DNA of 64,000 bases from Cytidiella melzeri. Its lineage: Eukaryota > Basidiomycota > Agaricomycetes > Polyporales > Irpicaceae. Shown piece after piece: positions 1-10,709 of the stretch. Positions within the stretch are counted from its first letter, which is position 1, and the number at the start of each line of letters is the position of its first letter. The translations under genes were made by a program, and so were the position numbers. The DNA lies in contig JABYQR010000125.1 in assembly GCA_022592445.1 (NCBI GenBank), forward strand, positions 48,978 to 112,977, written 5' to 3'. The notes under the pieces are model-generated. The model did no database searches, was not told the DNA's origin, and saw only the letters and a program-made list of their open reading frames with translations.

Positions 1-134
1 TGTGAGGGTTGTCTGGGTTGACACTTCCTATTCCGTCCAGGTTGTCTGACACCAAACGTCCCTGAGGTAACTCAAGCTCATCGATCTCTTCTTAAGTTAC
101 AGTGATGTTTTTACAAGCTCTTGGGGCACAGAGC

Positions 135-521
135 TTAGGACATCTGGTATCTCCACTCCCCATTTGCCCAATCTATCTCCGGATTGTGGCAACATAAAAA
201 GGTCATCCTGATAATCATTTCTTTACTACCAAAATCAGTAACAAGCATGTGTTGTTTTGCTCTGTGCAAACCTATTTCTAGGTATGCACGTACTGAGTGA
301 GTGATTTGACCATCTTTATTGGAAGTCCCATCAACATTGATGATGTTAAACGGCAATGCCAGTTGTTTACTTTCAACCACTGACTTACTGATGATTGTGG
401 TTGTGGCTCCTGAATATACCAGAGCTTCGACCTGCACTTTTTTCAATATACCCAAATTGTAACTTGTAGAGAAAATGAATTTTTTGAACGTGCTACATTT
501 TTGACAGTATCTACGGTACAA
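135..521 (-). pseudogene. Retropepsin-like aspartic protease of copy A1, inactive
   Basis: The frame encodes a retroviral-type aspartic protease that would process the Ty3 polyprotein. The active-site motif that normally reads D-S/T-G-A reads ALVYSGATTT here, so the catalytic Asp is Tyr. The second conserved strand (IIRMTFL, normally IIGMxxL) is also altered. The plus-strand relative at 14877-15470 keeps the Asp but has DSE for DSG, so neither copy has a perfect site. The frame follows gag on the minus strand, as expected for Ty3 order. The N-terminal residues upstream of about 490 look out of register and may be frameshifted. Confidence 0.8.
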
Positions 522-565
522 AGATCAAGGTTATCAGGGCCTAAGCATTCATGTTTCTCAGGGAG

Positions 566-2030
566 TCACATGATGCTTTGGAAGAGACACTTGCCCTTGG
601 TTGGCTTTTTCCCTTTACCCTTGTCAGGGGACGGATGAGGAGTCAAAGATTCATCATTCTCCATTGGAACCTTCTTGACATGAGCCACCAATTTTAGGTG
701 CATGGTATTAACATTTTTTGTCTTAGATGACAAAGCCTTAGGGGTTTTGGCCTTGCTGTCTGTCCCAGAGTCCCCGGCATCTGCTGCCCAAATCTTCTTT
801 GGTGCTGAAGAATTTCCATCCTTCTTTCCTTCCTTCTTCTTTTCATCAGGCTTCTTCTTCAGGCCATTGAGGTTGCACTCATCCGTATTATGTCCTTTTG
901 ACATGTGGATATGGCAGAAATTTTCCAACTTTTTGGTTGAGTTCACCTCTTTGCCCTTGCCCTTGTTCCGCTTGTCATTCTTCTTCTTCTTCTTATCCGC
1001 AGCATTGTACACCTCCATAGGCGTGGACATATCGTTCTCCTTTGCAAAGATCTGGCCTTGTGCTTTCTCAGGATATACCTTATTGTGGATGTCCAACAAG
1101 AGGTTGAGGAATTGAGGCCATGTAGTAGCGATTTGATTCTTGTCTTTCCCAATCATGACAAACGTCATGTTCTTTTTGATGACGTGCTTGAGCTTGTGAA
1201 TCAGCAAGTTGTCCTCGTATCCAGAAAGCCTGCCAAGTGTACAGAAGTGTTCCGCATACTTGACAAAGTTCTTGTGAGCCATATCCGTGTTATTAAACAA
1301 GGCGTTAAGCTCCTTTTGAGCATCCTCCTTGTTGTCCCGTTGACCGTATTGTACCTTGAGCCCATTTTCAACCTCTTCCCATGTTTCAATTGTCTGACCC
1401 TTCGTGAGCTTCTTGATCCACCGCTCCATGTATTGAGCTGCTGCGCCTGAGAGCCGGTTAATCGCGATGGCAATATGTTGCCTGTCTGTAGCAACGTTCT
1501 CATGGATAAGCCACAGAGAGATCTTGTTCAACCACTCGTTGAACTTCCTTGCCGTCAGTGCCATTGAACTCCGGGGGTTTGCCAATTCTAGGCTGGCACG
1601 AGGATCCTCCTTGTCCTTGAGACAAGGGAAGCTGATTAATCTGGTTTATCACATTAGTGATTGTGTGTTTGACCATATCCAGGTAATGATGTTGTTCATC
1701 TGCTGGACTTGTTTGTCTGCAGCAGACTGCAAATAGAGGTCTTGAGTGATCTTATCGACATATTGCTAAAGGTTATCAATGACAACTGGTCATTCCAGAT
1801 AAGGACCATCTGATTCATCATGTTGTGAACAATGGCAGTAGTTGCTCCTCATTCAATTGTACAAGTAAAAGCCCTTTGGGCCGTGTTTAGATTGTGAAAG
1901 ATATGCTGCTTGAAATTCTCAATAAAAGGGTTATAAACAATTGGCATAATTTTGCCAAAAGGAACCAAGTGGCTAAGGTTAGCAGAGGCAGTGGGGCAGT
2001 GCTGGATCCAGTGTTAGATTGAGAGGCCAT
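566..2030 (-). pseudogene. Gag of Ty3 copy A1, N-terminal part broken
   Basis: The capsid/nucleocapsid gene has a long open stretch at 566-1585 (339 codons) covering the capsid-like region (FNEWLNKISLWL, LSGAAAQYMERW, FCTLGRLSGY). A very Lys-rich tail follows. Between these lies a zinc-knuckle-like CX2HX4HX4C motif (FCHIHMSKGHNTDEC), a CHHC form instead of the usual CCHC. The true start, by comparison with the plus-strand copy at 13519, is the ATG at 2028-2030. The 1586-2030 part is frameshifted and interrupted, so a full-length Gag cannot be made. It lies between ORF0 and protease. Confidence 0.8.
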
Positions 2031-2200
2031 TGCTTCAAATTTCTTAGTTAGTAAAGGATAAGCGAGATACTATTTCTAGTATAAGAAGAAGAGAAACACC
2101 ACTTTTCACACATTGAACTCTTGTCAGAGTTGTTTTCACACATGAAATCCTTTTCAGGAAGTTGTCAGCGAGTAAAATGAAGCTTGTCAGCCCATACATT

Positions 2201-2967
2201 TTATTCCATTTCTGCATATACAAAGGCGTTCATATCAAACAGCCCTTCTAGTAGCTCTAGGATATAACCCCATCTCCGATGTATGTCTACAAAACTAATC
2301 CTACCTAAACTCTTCAAGTCCTTTCTTAACATTCTCCATTCCCTATTCATCATCTTGTCCTTGAACCACTGTTCAACCATGAAGACACAACCAATCAGCA
2401 GCTATGCTTTTTCTTGACGAGTGTTGAGTTGATGGTTAGACGATTGCCCACCACTCGAGAAGGAGGCGCCCAGCTTCTCGAGCACAGGTTCAAGCCTTAA
2501 CAGGCTGCTGTGATCATTGGTTCGAACTCCTGCTGACAAAGCATAAGCTTTGTTCTACGGAAGTGGAGGGTGGCGGGAGGAGGAATGGGAGTGGGAATGT
2601 AAGCGCGTTGATTGCACTCCTCAATACATTGGAGAAGAGAAAGCTTTTCAGCTTTCTCATTCTCCTGCTTCTCGATACGATCGAGAGGGCTGAGTTGAGA
2701 CATGAGGTGAGAGACCTGGCTCATACGAGCCTGGTTCCCTTCATGCTCGATGGTGGTACGAGCCTGCTCCTCGAGGTTGATCCTCTTGATGAGAGGCTTA
2801 TTATCGGGGTACTTAAGCCGGTGAGGCTTGCCAGCATCTTTAAACTTGTCAAGTGTCCCTTTTGAGACGGTGAGGCGTTCCTGAAGTCCGGTGACTTCAT
2901 TACGAACAGGAATGGAGTAGGGGGCCTTGCGGCCAGACCTTGCAGCAATGAAGCGGGAAATTGGCAT
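2201..2967 (-). pseudogene. ORF0 of Ty3 copy A1 (unknown protein ahead of gag)
   Basis: A basic, coiled-coil-like protein of about 255 codons precedes gag. The start is set at the ATG (2965-2967) matching the plus-strand copy (12568), both beginning MP(I/L)SR. An in-frame TAA after ITAAC (where the other copy has CAA, Gln) interrupts it. Downstream the frame matches the other copy again to a shared TAA at 2201-2203, including the C-terminal segment EWRMLRKDLKSLGRISF. I do not recognise a named domain. Related frames precede gag in families B and C (see findings). Confidence 0.65.
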
Positions 2968-2984
2968 GGTGACTGTGTGACAAT

Positions 2985-5428
2985 GCATGATGAGCTTGAC
3001 AGCTCAGTGGTGTGTGAAACAAATCTCCATAAAGGAGAGGTCCTGTGTGTGCGTGGGGTAGTGCAGGCGTCGGCCTGGACTCTCTCTCCAGGTCTGGTGG
3101 TGTAAGGATCTTCATCATGGTTCCACCGATGCGGCAAATGGTTGGCAGATCAGTATTACACTGACCCTAAGTCCGGCCAGAACAAGTTACCCGTCTTTGT
3201 GCCTAGGCACTCATGGGCTTCAAGTCCTGTTGTCTAGCTCTTATAACAAGCTGTCTGACACCAGACTCCACTATCGCCTGTGGGGAGGCACACTTTCATC
3301 ATGTTGGCATAATGCCAACCCCTGCTCTGATCAGCTCTAGGAGCGTCGGGCGAGAGGGTGATTCAAGTTATGCGCATCAAGGCACTGCCTAGACACAACT
3401 ACCACTTAGAGCCTATGGTCTGGCTACCTCTATTTCTAGATGATTTGTAGAGGGGCCCACGCACAGGCACAAGACCTAGAAGAAAGGGGAAAGAAACCTC
3501 CAGCACGTCCAAAGACGTGAGGGAGTAGGGGCAGTCTTATCCAAATGTAACAGTAAGGGTTACACTCACCAGATAGTTGTTAAACTTGAAGGGGAGATAG
3601 TGAGATAGAGAGTAAAGTGTGGTGAGAGTGTGTACTGGGGAGTACAAAGTAGTCCTTGATCAACAGAGTGGATAAGACTGAGGGAATATGCCCTCAGGAG
3701 TGCCTCTATATATACATGAAGGGGAGGACCCCAGGTACTACCCTAAGACCCCTAATACCTACATGAGTAAGCAAAGTAATCTACCTTACTAAGCATGCCC
3801 TATGCCCTAGTGGTGCCACTTCAATAATCAACCAATAGCAATTGTCCCCATGACCTGACCCCATGACCCAGCTCCAAGGCTAGACTTGTTCTAGCTTGTT
3901 CTAAGACAAGGCTAGACTTTTCCAGAAGGTTCTATGAACTATGACATCATCTAATGGAATGTTCTATACTATGACATCATAGTTCCAGCAAGTTCCACAA
4001 GGTTCCAGTGAGTTCTATCATGTGATACACAGATAAGGAAAGGAGCGCATCAGTGCATCAATTGATAGGCACTGAGAATAAGTGCCAGAATAAGCGCCTG
4101 ATAAGCGCTGGATAAGCGCTGGATAAGCACCTAAATAGACGCCGGATAAGCGCCGGATAAGCGCCTGATAAGCGCTTAAATATTCCCAATAATACCGTTG
4201 CCTGGTAAGGCAATTCTTGTAGAAACATTGAAAATCTGTGACATCCGGTGTCTATTTAGGCGCTTAACCGGCACCTATGTGGCACTTATCAGGTGCTTAT
4301 TCCAGTGCTTATTCCAGCGCTTAAGAATTGATGCGCTGATGCGCCATCTGTCTCTGATGTGCTGATGCGCTCCTTTCCTTACCTGTGTATCACATGATAG
4401 AACTCTCTGGAACCTTGTGGAACATGCTGGAACTATAATATCATAGTATAGAACATTCCATTAGATGATGTCATAGTTCTTAGAACCTTCTGGAAAAGTC
4501 TAGCCTTGTCTTGGAACAGGCTAGAACAAGTCTAGCCTTGGGACTGGGTCATGGGGTCAGGTCATGGGGACAATTGCTATTGGTTGATTATTGAAGTGGC
4601 ACCACTAGGGCATAGGGCATGCTTAGTAAGTTAGATTACTTCGCTTACTCATATAGGTATCAGGGATCTTAGGGTAGTACCTGGGGTCCTCTCCTTCATG
4701 TATATAGAGAGGCACTCCTGAGGGTATATCCCCTCAGTCTTATCCACTCTGTTGATAAAGGACTACTCAGTACTCTCTTGTACTTCGCTCATCACACCTC
4801 TCACACTCTATCTCACTCTATCCCCTCAAGTTTAACAACTTATCTGGTGAGTAGTAACCTTACTGTTACATTTGGATAAGACTGCCCCTACTTCCTTACA
4901 TCTCTGGACATGCTGGAGGTTTCTTTCCCTTTCTTTTAGGTCTTGTGCCTGTGTGTGGGCCCCTTTACAAATCCTCTAGAAATAGAGGTAGCCGGACCAT
5001 AGGCTCTAAGTGGTAGTCATGTCTAAGCTTTGCCTTAATGTGCACAACATGAATCACCCTCTCGTCCGACGCTCTCAGAGCTGATCAGAGCAGGGGTTGG
5101 CACTATGCCAACATGATGAAAGTGTGCCTCCCCACAGGTGATAGTACAGTCCAATGTCCAATGCTTGTCATAAGAGCTAGACAACAGGACTAGAAGCCCA
5201 TGAGTGCCTAGGCATGTAGACAGGTAACTGGTTCTGGCCGGACTTAGGGTCAGTGTAATACTCATCCGCCAACCATTTGCCGCACGGGTGGAACCGTGAA
5301 GGAGATCCTTTCACCACCAGACCTGGAGAGAGAGTCCAGGCCGACGCCTGCACTACCCCACGCACACACAGGACCTCTCCTTTATGGAGATTTGTTTTGC
5401 ACATCACTGAGCTGTCAAGCTCATCACA
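2985..5428. repeat. Large imperfect palindrome: two head-to-head Ty3-A LTR/leader copies
   Basis: The arm 2985-4225 reads as the reverse complement of about 4237-5428. Both carry the same LTR, leader and short frame beginning MPH(R/G)WN, on opposite strands. The arms differ by many substitutions and small indels, so this is not an assembly echo. The centre (about 4200-4240) holds unique sequence and the start of the plus-strand LTR (TGTGACATCC at 4237). Each LTR has a TATA-like run (about 3711-3720 and 4700-4706). Each also has a leader intron-like segment, GTGAGT to TTTTAG at 4847-4939 on the plus copy. Confidence 0.85.
4075..4185. repeat. Short tandem repeat (GGATAAGCGCC-like) at the LTR edge
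   Basis: About nine imperfect copies of a 10-11 bp unit (GATAAGCGCT/C with G or C spacers) lie at the outer end of the A1 LTR. The opposite LTR has a looser series of related units (GTGCTTATTCCA) at 4285-4325. This looks like expansion inside LTR U3 sequence. Confidence 0.7.
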
Positions 5429-7361
5429 TGTCGGAAAACTCAAATCAGCCTCTCGAGGCGCCTGCCTCACGTGAGCCTCCGGCAGCAATCTTGACAGCAC
5501 CAAGTGCAGAGAAAGAATACGAGCTCAAGAGCCATGGCCTGCGCAATGTTGAGGTAAGCTCTCAATACTCGCAGCAGCCTGGCGTCCAATGCTGACACTT
5601 CTGCATAGAACGCACTGTGGGCCGTAGCAAATACTGACTTTCATCAGGCTCTTTCATATGACCGTCTTCATGTTGACATTATAGGGATGTTTCAGAAGCA
5701 CATTCTTTCTGAGATCAAGACCAAACTGAAACACCTCGGCTGATGGGCACAAGTTAAGTTTGATGAAATGTATGTCCCATACTGTAACGTTAACCTCTGT
5801 TTGATGCACACTGAATGAGACGGTACCTCACTAGATATATGAACATGGCACACTGGTCTGATCTGGCACACTTCAAGCACAGGATCCTCACGCTTGATTT
5901 CAGCGATGGCAAAAAGTTAGCGGATGTAGCAAGAGTAAGTGGACGTGTTTCAGATGAGCAATTCTGATTCTACATTTCAGATTCTTATTCATGCCACGCA
6001 CAACGTTATGAGCAAAGCAAAATCCCCAAAGGGTTTTGCATTACTCAAAGTCTTCTGGAAATGGCACGAGCTCAACATGTACCTATTGTTCAAGGTTCAC
6101 ACCGAAGAAACTATTCCTGCCTACAACAGAACACTAAACACATTTCACGACCGACTAGCAGTGAGTCAATTATTGGGCATCATTGCAAAAGACAGACAGT
6201 GCGCTAAGAACAAGTACTTCTCAATAGGAATACATTGATCTCAACGAAGGCGATGACTTGACGGACGTCAAGGACTGGAACAGAATCATCAAGCTTCACG
6301 TCCACGTTCACGCTGCTCGAGACATTTGCATGAAGGGTGTAATCGCTAACATGGACACAAAGGTAAACAAAAATTTAAATGGGCCCATGCGAAATGCCTA
6401 ACGGATGCAAACAAATTTCAAGAACGTAGAACCACAGGTACGAGATTGTACATAACTCAAATCAGCAACAAGAGTCTCATCTGATACGTGAACTATGATC
6501 AGTTAGGCAAGATTGAGGACCGAGCTCACGTGTGTTGTTTCACGCATGCATACATCAACGCCATGGATGATGCGTCAAAGGAAGTCCAACCGGGTCAGCC
6601 CGCAGATGAGGAGAGTGAGAGACTAAACAGGCCCAGGGATGGATGGATATTTGGGCACGTCTACGTTGGATCACGCCGGAAAACCATATTCAGTGACTTT
6701 GCTGGTCAGTCAACTGCTGACGACGCCTTCATCAATCTTTGTTGGAAGCTGGCTGATTGTTTGAGAGACCTTATGTCTCGGACCACTGTGGCGGGCGGTG
6801 TACCCCTTCCAAAGCCACCACTCCCTATCATCCGTGGCTCAGATACGGTAAGTACCATCATTACCCATCAGCATCAGACCCAAAGCTGAATTCCAAACTC
6901 GCCCAGATCATCAACTGCTCACATATGCTGGTAGACTACGAGCACAAGGTCTCCTGGAAAACAGCTACGGATCGCCTTTATTGCAAGACATGCCAAGACT
7001 ATGAGGTGAAGCAATTTGACTGCACTCTGGTACATATGTCAGATACCAAGGTGATGTACTGCAGGCTCGTTCAAATCTTGTCTATTTTACTGGAGAGCAG
7101 AAGTTTGCACTAGCCCTCGTTCAGCCCATGATCTCAACCATTGTACAGAGGGGAGACGCAGAGCTTGGCCTGTGCCGACTTTGGGAGAAGTCTCGTCAGG
7201 ACTTGATGGTTGTTCCGGCGCGGTCTATCATCAGGGGTGCAGTCCTTGTTCCAGATTGCAAGCATAACGGAGAATATACACTAATGGACTGTCTTGACAC
7301 CAATCAATTCTTACGCTCAATGCCCCTGTTTCCGAACCAAGATATGGAGATGGTCCTCTAG
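5429..7361 (+). pseudogene. Transposase remnant, KDZ/Plavaka-like C-terminal region
   Basis: Spliced reading gives a run of motifs I associate with basidiomycete KDZ/Plavaka transposases. In order these are HGLRNVENALW and ALSYDRLHVDIIGMF (about 5540-5700), DFSDGKKLADVAR, THNVMSKAKSPKGFALLK (about 5995-6050), KLHVHVHAARDI (about 6290-6330), and NKNLNGPMRNA followed by TNFKNV. Near the end come WKTATDRLYC, ALVQPM and SIIRGAVLV. GT-AG introns separate several blocks (for example after NVE at about 5553). In-frame stops occur after KLKHLG and in GPMRNA. The ATG at 5428 overlaps the terminal repeat, so the true N-terminus has been deleted. The alternative is another KDZ-related family. Confidence 0.6.
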
Positions 7362-8137
7362 CGTCATTGGTAAGTTCCTACATCGTTTGTTGTTACTAAT
7401 TCCAGTCCCTGTGTACTCAAACATCAATCTGACGCGTTTTCCAGACTGCAGCTCCCTTTTATGCACATTTGCTATTGCATACACACCACTTTTCTCCTCC
7501 CTACCTCTTTGGATGCCGTACAAGTCTACTTCTGCCAATTATACCCCCCCTGGTATTGCCATAATTGAGGCCGTGTTCCCCAAGGAGGGGCCCTGGATCT
7601 GGTTTGGTGAGCTGAAATGTTCACAGACATTGGATCCTGACGTCTGACATTGAATTTTCTCAGATGCTCTCACCACCGGCCTGACCATCCCATCACATGA
7701 ACACCGACAACACATCAGCTGACGGCAACGAATTTTATCAAGTCACACGTGTTCCCCTTTTCCATCTACTTTCCTCAACACGACACCTTCCCTCTTCCCC
7801 GTGCCAGTACATGAGGCAGTTCTACAGCCCTACAACACAGCACTGTCACTCAAATATTAGGCTACACGCGGCTTGCTAACGCCAACGCCCAGCAGCGCCT
7901 TACAGTAATGAGGTGATGTACGTGTCTCCTGTCAATTGTTTTGTTGAACACGCAATGAACCACGCCTCCAGCATGACTCTTCACATGCAAATCTCACGTC
8001 AACACAGTGCGCGACCCAGTACCGTATAATTGACATAAGCTTCCTTCCCTCATGCTTCCTTGTTAGTATAAAAACAGTAATACGTGCTATCTACTGCCAG
8101 TATCGCATCTCACAGACTTTCCTCTCCACACGCTCTC
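7362..8137. other. Internal spacer of the DNA transposon
   Basis: No convincing gene is present. A TATA-like TAGTATAAAAAC at 8065-8076 lies about 65 bp ahead of the ATG of the next gene and could be its promoter. Confidence 0.4.
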
Positions 8138-8660
8138 ATGTCGCAGGCCTTGAGCTACTTGACAGTCAACAACAACAGCAACGATGATGACGAGGATGAT
8201 TCCGATCTCAAACGTTACGACAATGGTCTCCAGCTGCCAGTTCAACAGTTGTGCTCGTTGGAACTCAACTCTTGTGGAAACAGTCACCTCAGCTCTGCAA
8301 GCATGCGCTCCAGCTCTGTAAACCTGCGTAAGGCTTCACGCTCAGGTGTTCTGCCTCCCACCAATGCCGACGTGATGCAGGTCAGTCACATAGCAGCCTG
8401 CATACTTCGAAATACACTGACATCTCATACAGGAGCTGAACCGAGCCCAGCTTGAGTCCGCTGAGCTTAGCAAGTGACTCAAACAAACTGAGCAGGAGAA
8501 GAAGGAGCTATCAGATACTCTGCGACTCACCAAGCAACGCGGAAAGGGACAATCTCAGCTACAGGTAGACCAAGGCGATGCTGAAGCCGTTCTTCACCTT
8601 CTACAGGTGAAGAAGGTTGAAGAGTGCGCAAAGAAATACGCTCTCCTCTATTGGCCCTGT

Positions 8661-9409
8661 GTCACGGAGACAAGGCTCGACGTGACAGATAGGGACACGA
8701 AGTGGATATCGACGAGGAGGTGGTGGCAGGCGTGTAGCACAGTGCTCTCACCAGCTATCAGACTTTATACGAGTTGTCTAGCCCAGTAAAGACCAAGTTA
8801 GTATTGATACTACTCGCTATGTAGTACAAGAGGGGTGTTGCTTACCTAGCCCAGTAAAGACCAAGAGGTCGAGATGGGGGCTAGGAGCGTACATGTAGCA
8901 GCTTATATAGACTTCAGGGACCTGCGCACAGACCATGTTGAGGGCAGGCTTTGCAAGAAGCCATGGGAACGAAGAACAAAAGAACTACCTAAAGGAGAAC
9001 AATAGCTATTGTCTAGACCTTGCCAAGAACTCTACCCGTGAGAGAATCTATCTAAAAGGAGACCAACTATTGTATTCCATTCCCACACCTGTGAGAACAT
9101 CCTTCCATAAAGAGAACAATAGGGAAAGAACAATAAGGAGCCCATGTGGACGGTATCTATGACGTTAAACCCTAGCTATGGGCTGAGCCATGTGCTTGTA
9201 GCCATGTGGTCTTACTTAAGCTAAGTCACATGCCAGTGTGACGTAGTAGCAAGTAATGTGACCGTGTGGAGCGTCTAAGCCACGTGACACGGGCGCTTAA
9301 TAGACGTGCAAAGGAGTTTATGCAGAGAGAATTGAAACTAGGTTGTAGCCCGGAGTTTTACAGATAAAAACAAGAGGTAAATTGCGAAAATTAAGGGCTA
9401 GTCAGGCCA
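8661..9409. other. Insertion-like sequence interrupting the transposon gene
   Basis: Coding similarity stops after LYWPC and resumes beyond about 9410. The stretch starts TGTCACGGAG, an LTR-like start, and holds a short direct repeat (CTAGCCCAGTAAAGACCAAG at about 8777 and 8847). No coding capacity is seen. It could be a solo LTR or LTR fragment, but I found no clear end or target duplication. Confidence 0.35.
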
Positions 9410-10090
9410 TCCATGACACCCTGGGTAGCAAAACTTACCTGCGATTCACTGAGTGTGATGCATCCAGAAGTTGATGAGAAGGCACAATACAGGAACGAGC
9501 AGTCGCAGGAGAAGGCACACTTGGCTGACATGTGGGATGTCCTGGCAGCCAATCCAGACGTCAAGCCCATCCTAGGGTTAGCGGGGTGGCTCCCTGGAAC
9601 AGTACATAATTGTTGCTTCTTACTTACAGTGGTTAATCTTTGTTTAGTTTTGCGAAATGGTTTCAGCTGAAAAGTGCAAGTTTGTGCATGCTGCTGTAGG
9701 AAACATCGTTGACATCTTTGGCTCCCTTGGTCTGACTAGCAACAAGCTTGGAACGCCTGCAGCACAGAAGACCTGCAACACTTTGCAGGCTATGGGCCCT
9801 CAACACCACAACAATCATTACTGCCTTTTGCTCTTCCCTGACGAGCATCCGGGTGACATCTTGTGGCTATTTTGGACCAAAAGAATTGTCTTCGTATGCC
9901 ATTTTCACCGTGCAATCCTCAGGTTGCAATACTAACACATCACATCACTAGGTCATCAAGTCCAGTATTCTTGGTAAGGGATCAATCAGAGGGGCAACAA
10001 ATACGCTTGCAAAGGCACACCGATGGGGTATAACAAAGGTTACACCTGGGTTAATCGCATTCGCAGCCGTTGTTGTGAGTATCCCACTGC

Positions 10091-10709
10091 GGGCAAAGGC
10101 CAATTTCACATGATGTGAAATTATTGTGAGAGTTATAAAAATCCCATGAATATCTGGTTATGTTTGAAGGGTTAGATTGATATACAATCAAACACATTTT
10201 TGTGATTTTTCTACAAATTTTCAAGCCTATCTACTGGCAGCCTTTCCGCGCTCCGAAAATCTGTGTGAATATTGATTTTTCGGGCAGATTTCCGACCGAT
10301 CTAAAATTATAAAAACAAATAAATTCCCACATGTGTCAGGTGATGGCAAACATAATGTGGCAAACAACTTTCCATAACTTTTCAGTAGCACGTCGCCGGA
10401 AATTCTACCTGCCCTTTCCTTTTCTGGATTTTTTCATGCCCTTTTCCAATTCCGTGGAAGGCATCTTTTCCACTTGGTTTTCTGAGCCATGAAAGGTAAA
10501 TTTCTTTGATTTTTCTTGTTGATTGAACTACCACTTAAAAACAGAAAGACCTGCCCCTGAAAAGGCACAGAATTTGTATAGCATTATTTTGTATTCTCAA
10601 ACATTAAGAAATGATTCCGAGCCCAAAATTGCCTATGGATTATCTGCTGATAGTTAACATTTAAGTCGTAATCACGCAAATTTCAGGCATGTGAAATCGG
10701 CGTTTGCCC
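10091..10709. mobile_element. MITE with about 22-bp inverted ends, inside an intron
   Basis: The start GGGCAAAGGCCAATTTCACATG (22 bp, two differences) matches the reverse complement of the end at 10688-10709. The 619-bp interior is AT-rich without coding capacity. A near-perfect hairpin AATTTCACAT-G-ATGTGAAATT lies at about 10101-10121. No clear target duplication is seen. The element sits wholly inside the intron 10075-10761, leaving about 68 bp of ordinary intron, which is the usual intron size here. Confidence 0.7.

Larger units (their letters stand above)
1..4230 (-). mobile_element. Ty3/gypsy retrotransposon copy A1, partial and decayed
   Basis: Read on the minus strand this copy gives an LTR and leader (about 4230 to 2968), ORF0, gag and protease, then leaves the window before reverse transcriptase. 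Each part has a closely related counterpart in the plus-strand copy A2/A3 (4237-5428 plus 12548-16306), which makes the order and family clear. Decay is visible: ORF0 has a premature stop, the gag N-terminus is frameshifted and the protease active-site Asp is lost. It is therefore a dead copy. The LTR has a TATA-like run near 3711-3720. The exact outer LTR end near 4230 is unclear, because the terminal bases are replaced by short tandem repeats. Confidence 0.85.

Noticed and set aside
700..1115. Plus-strand open frame with hydrophobic Phe-rich sequence
   Set aside because: It is the antisense shadow of the Lys/Glu-rich gag tail of copy A1.
4075..4185. CRISPR-like array of short repeats
   Set aside because: Units are about 11 bp with no unique spacers and lie in a fungal LTR. 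This is a simple tandem repeat.
5277..5474. Small frames beginning MPHGWN or MKEILS as a leader peptide gene
   Set aside because: A similar frame occurs in copy A1, but the two diverge and it ends across the insertion point. It is probably leader sequence, not a gene.
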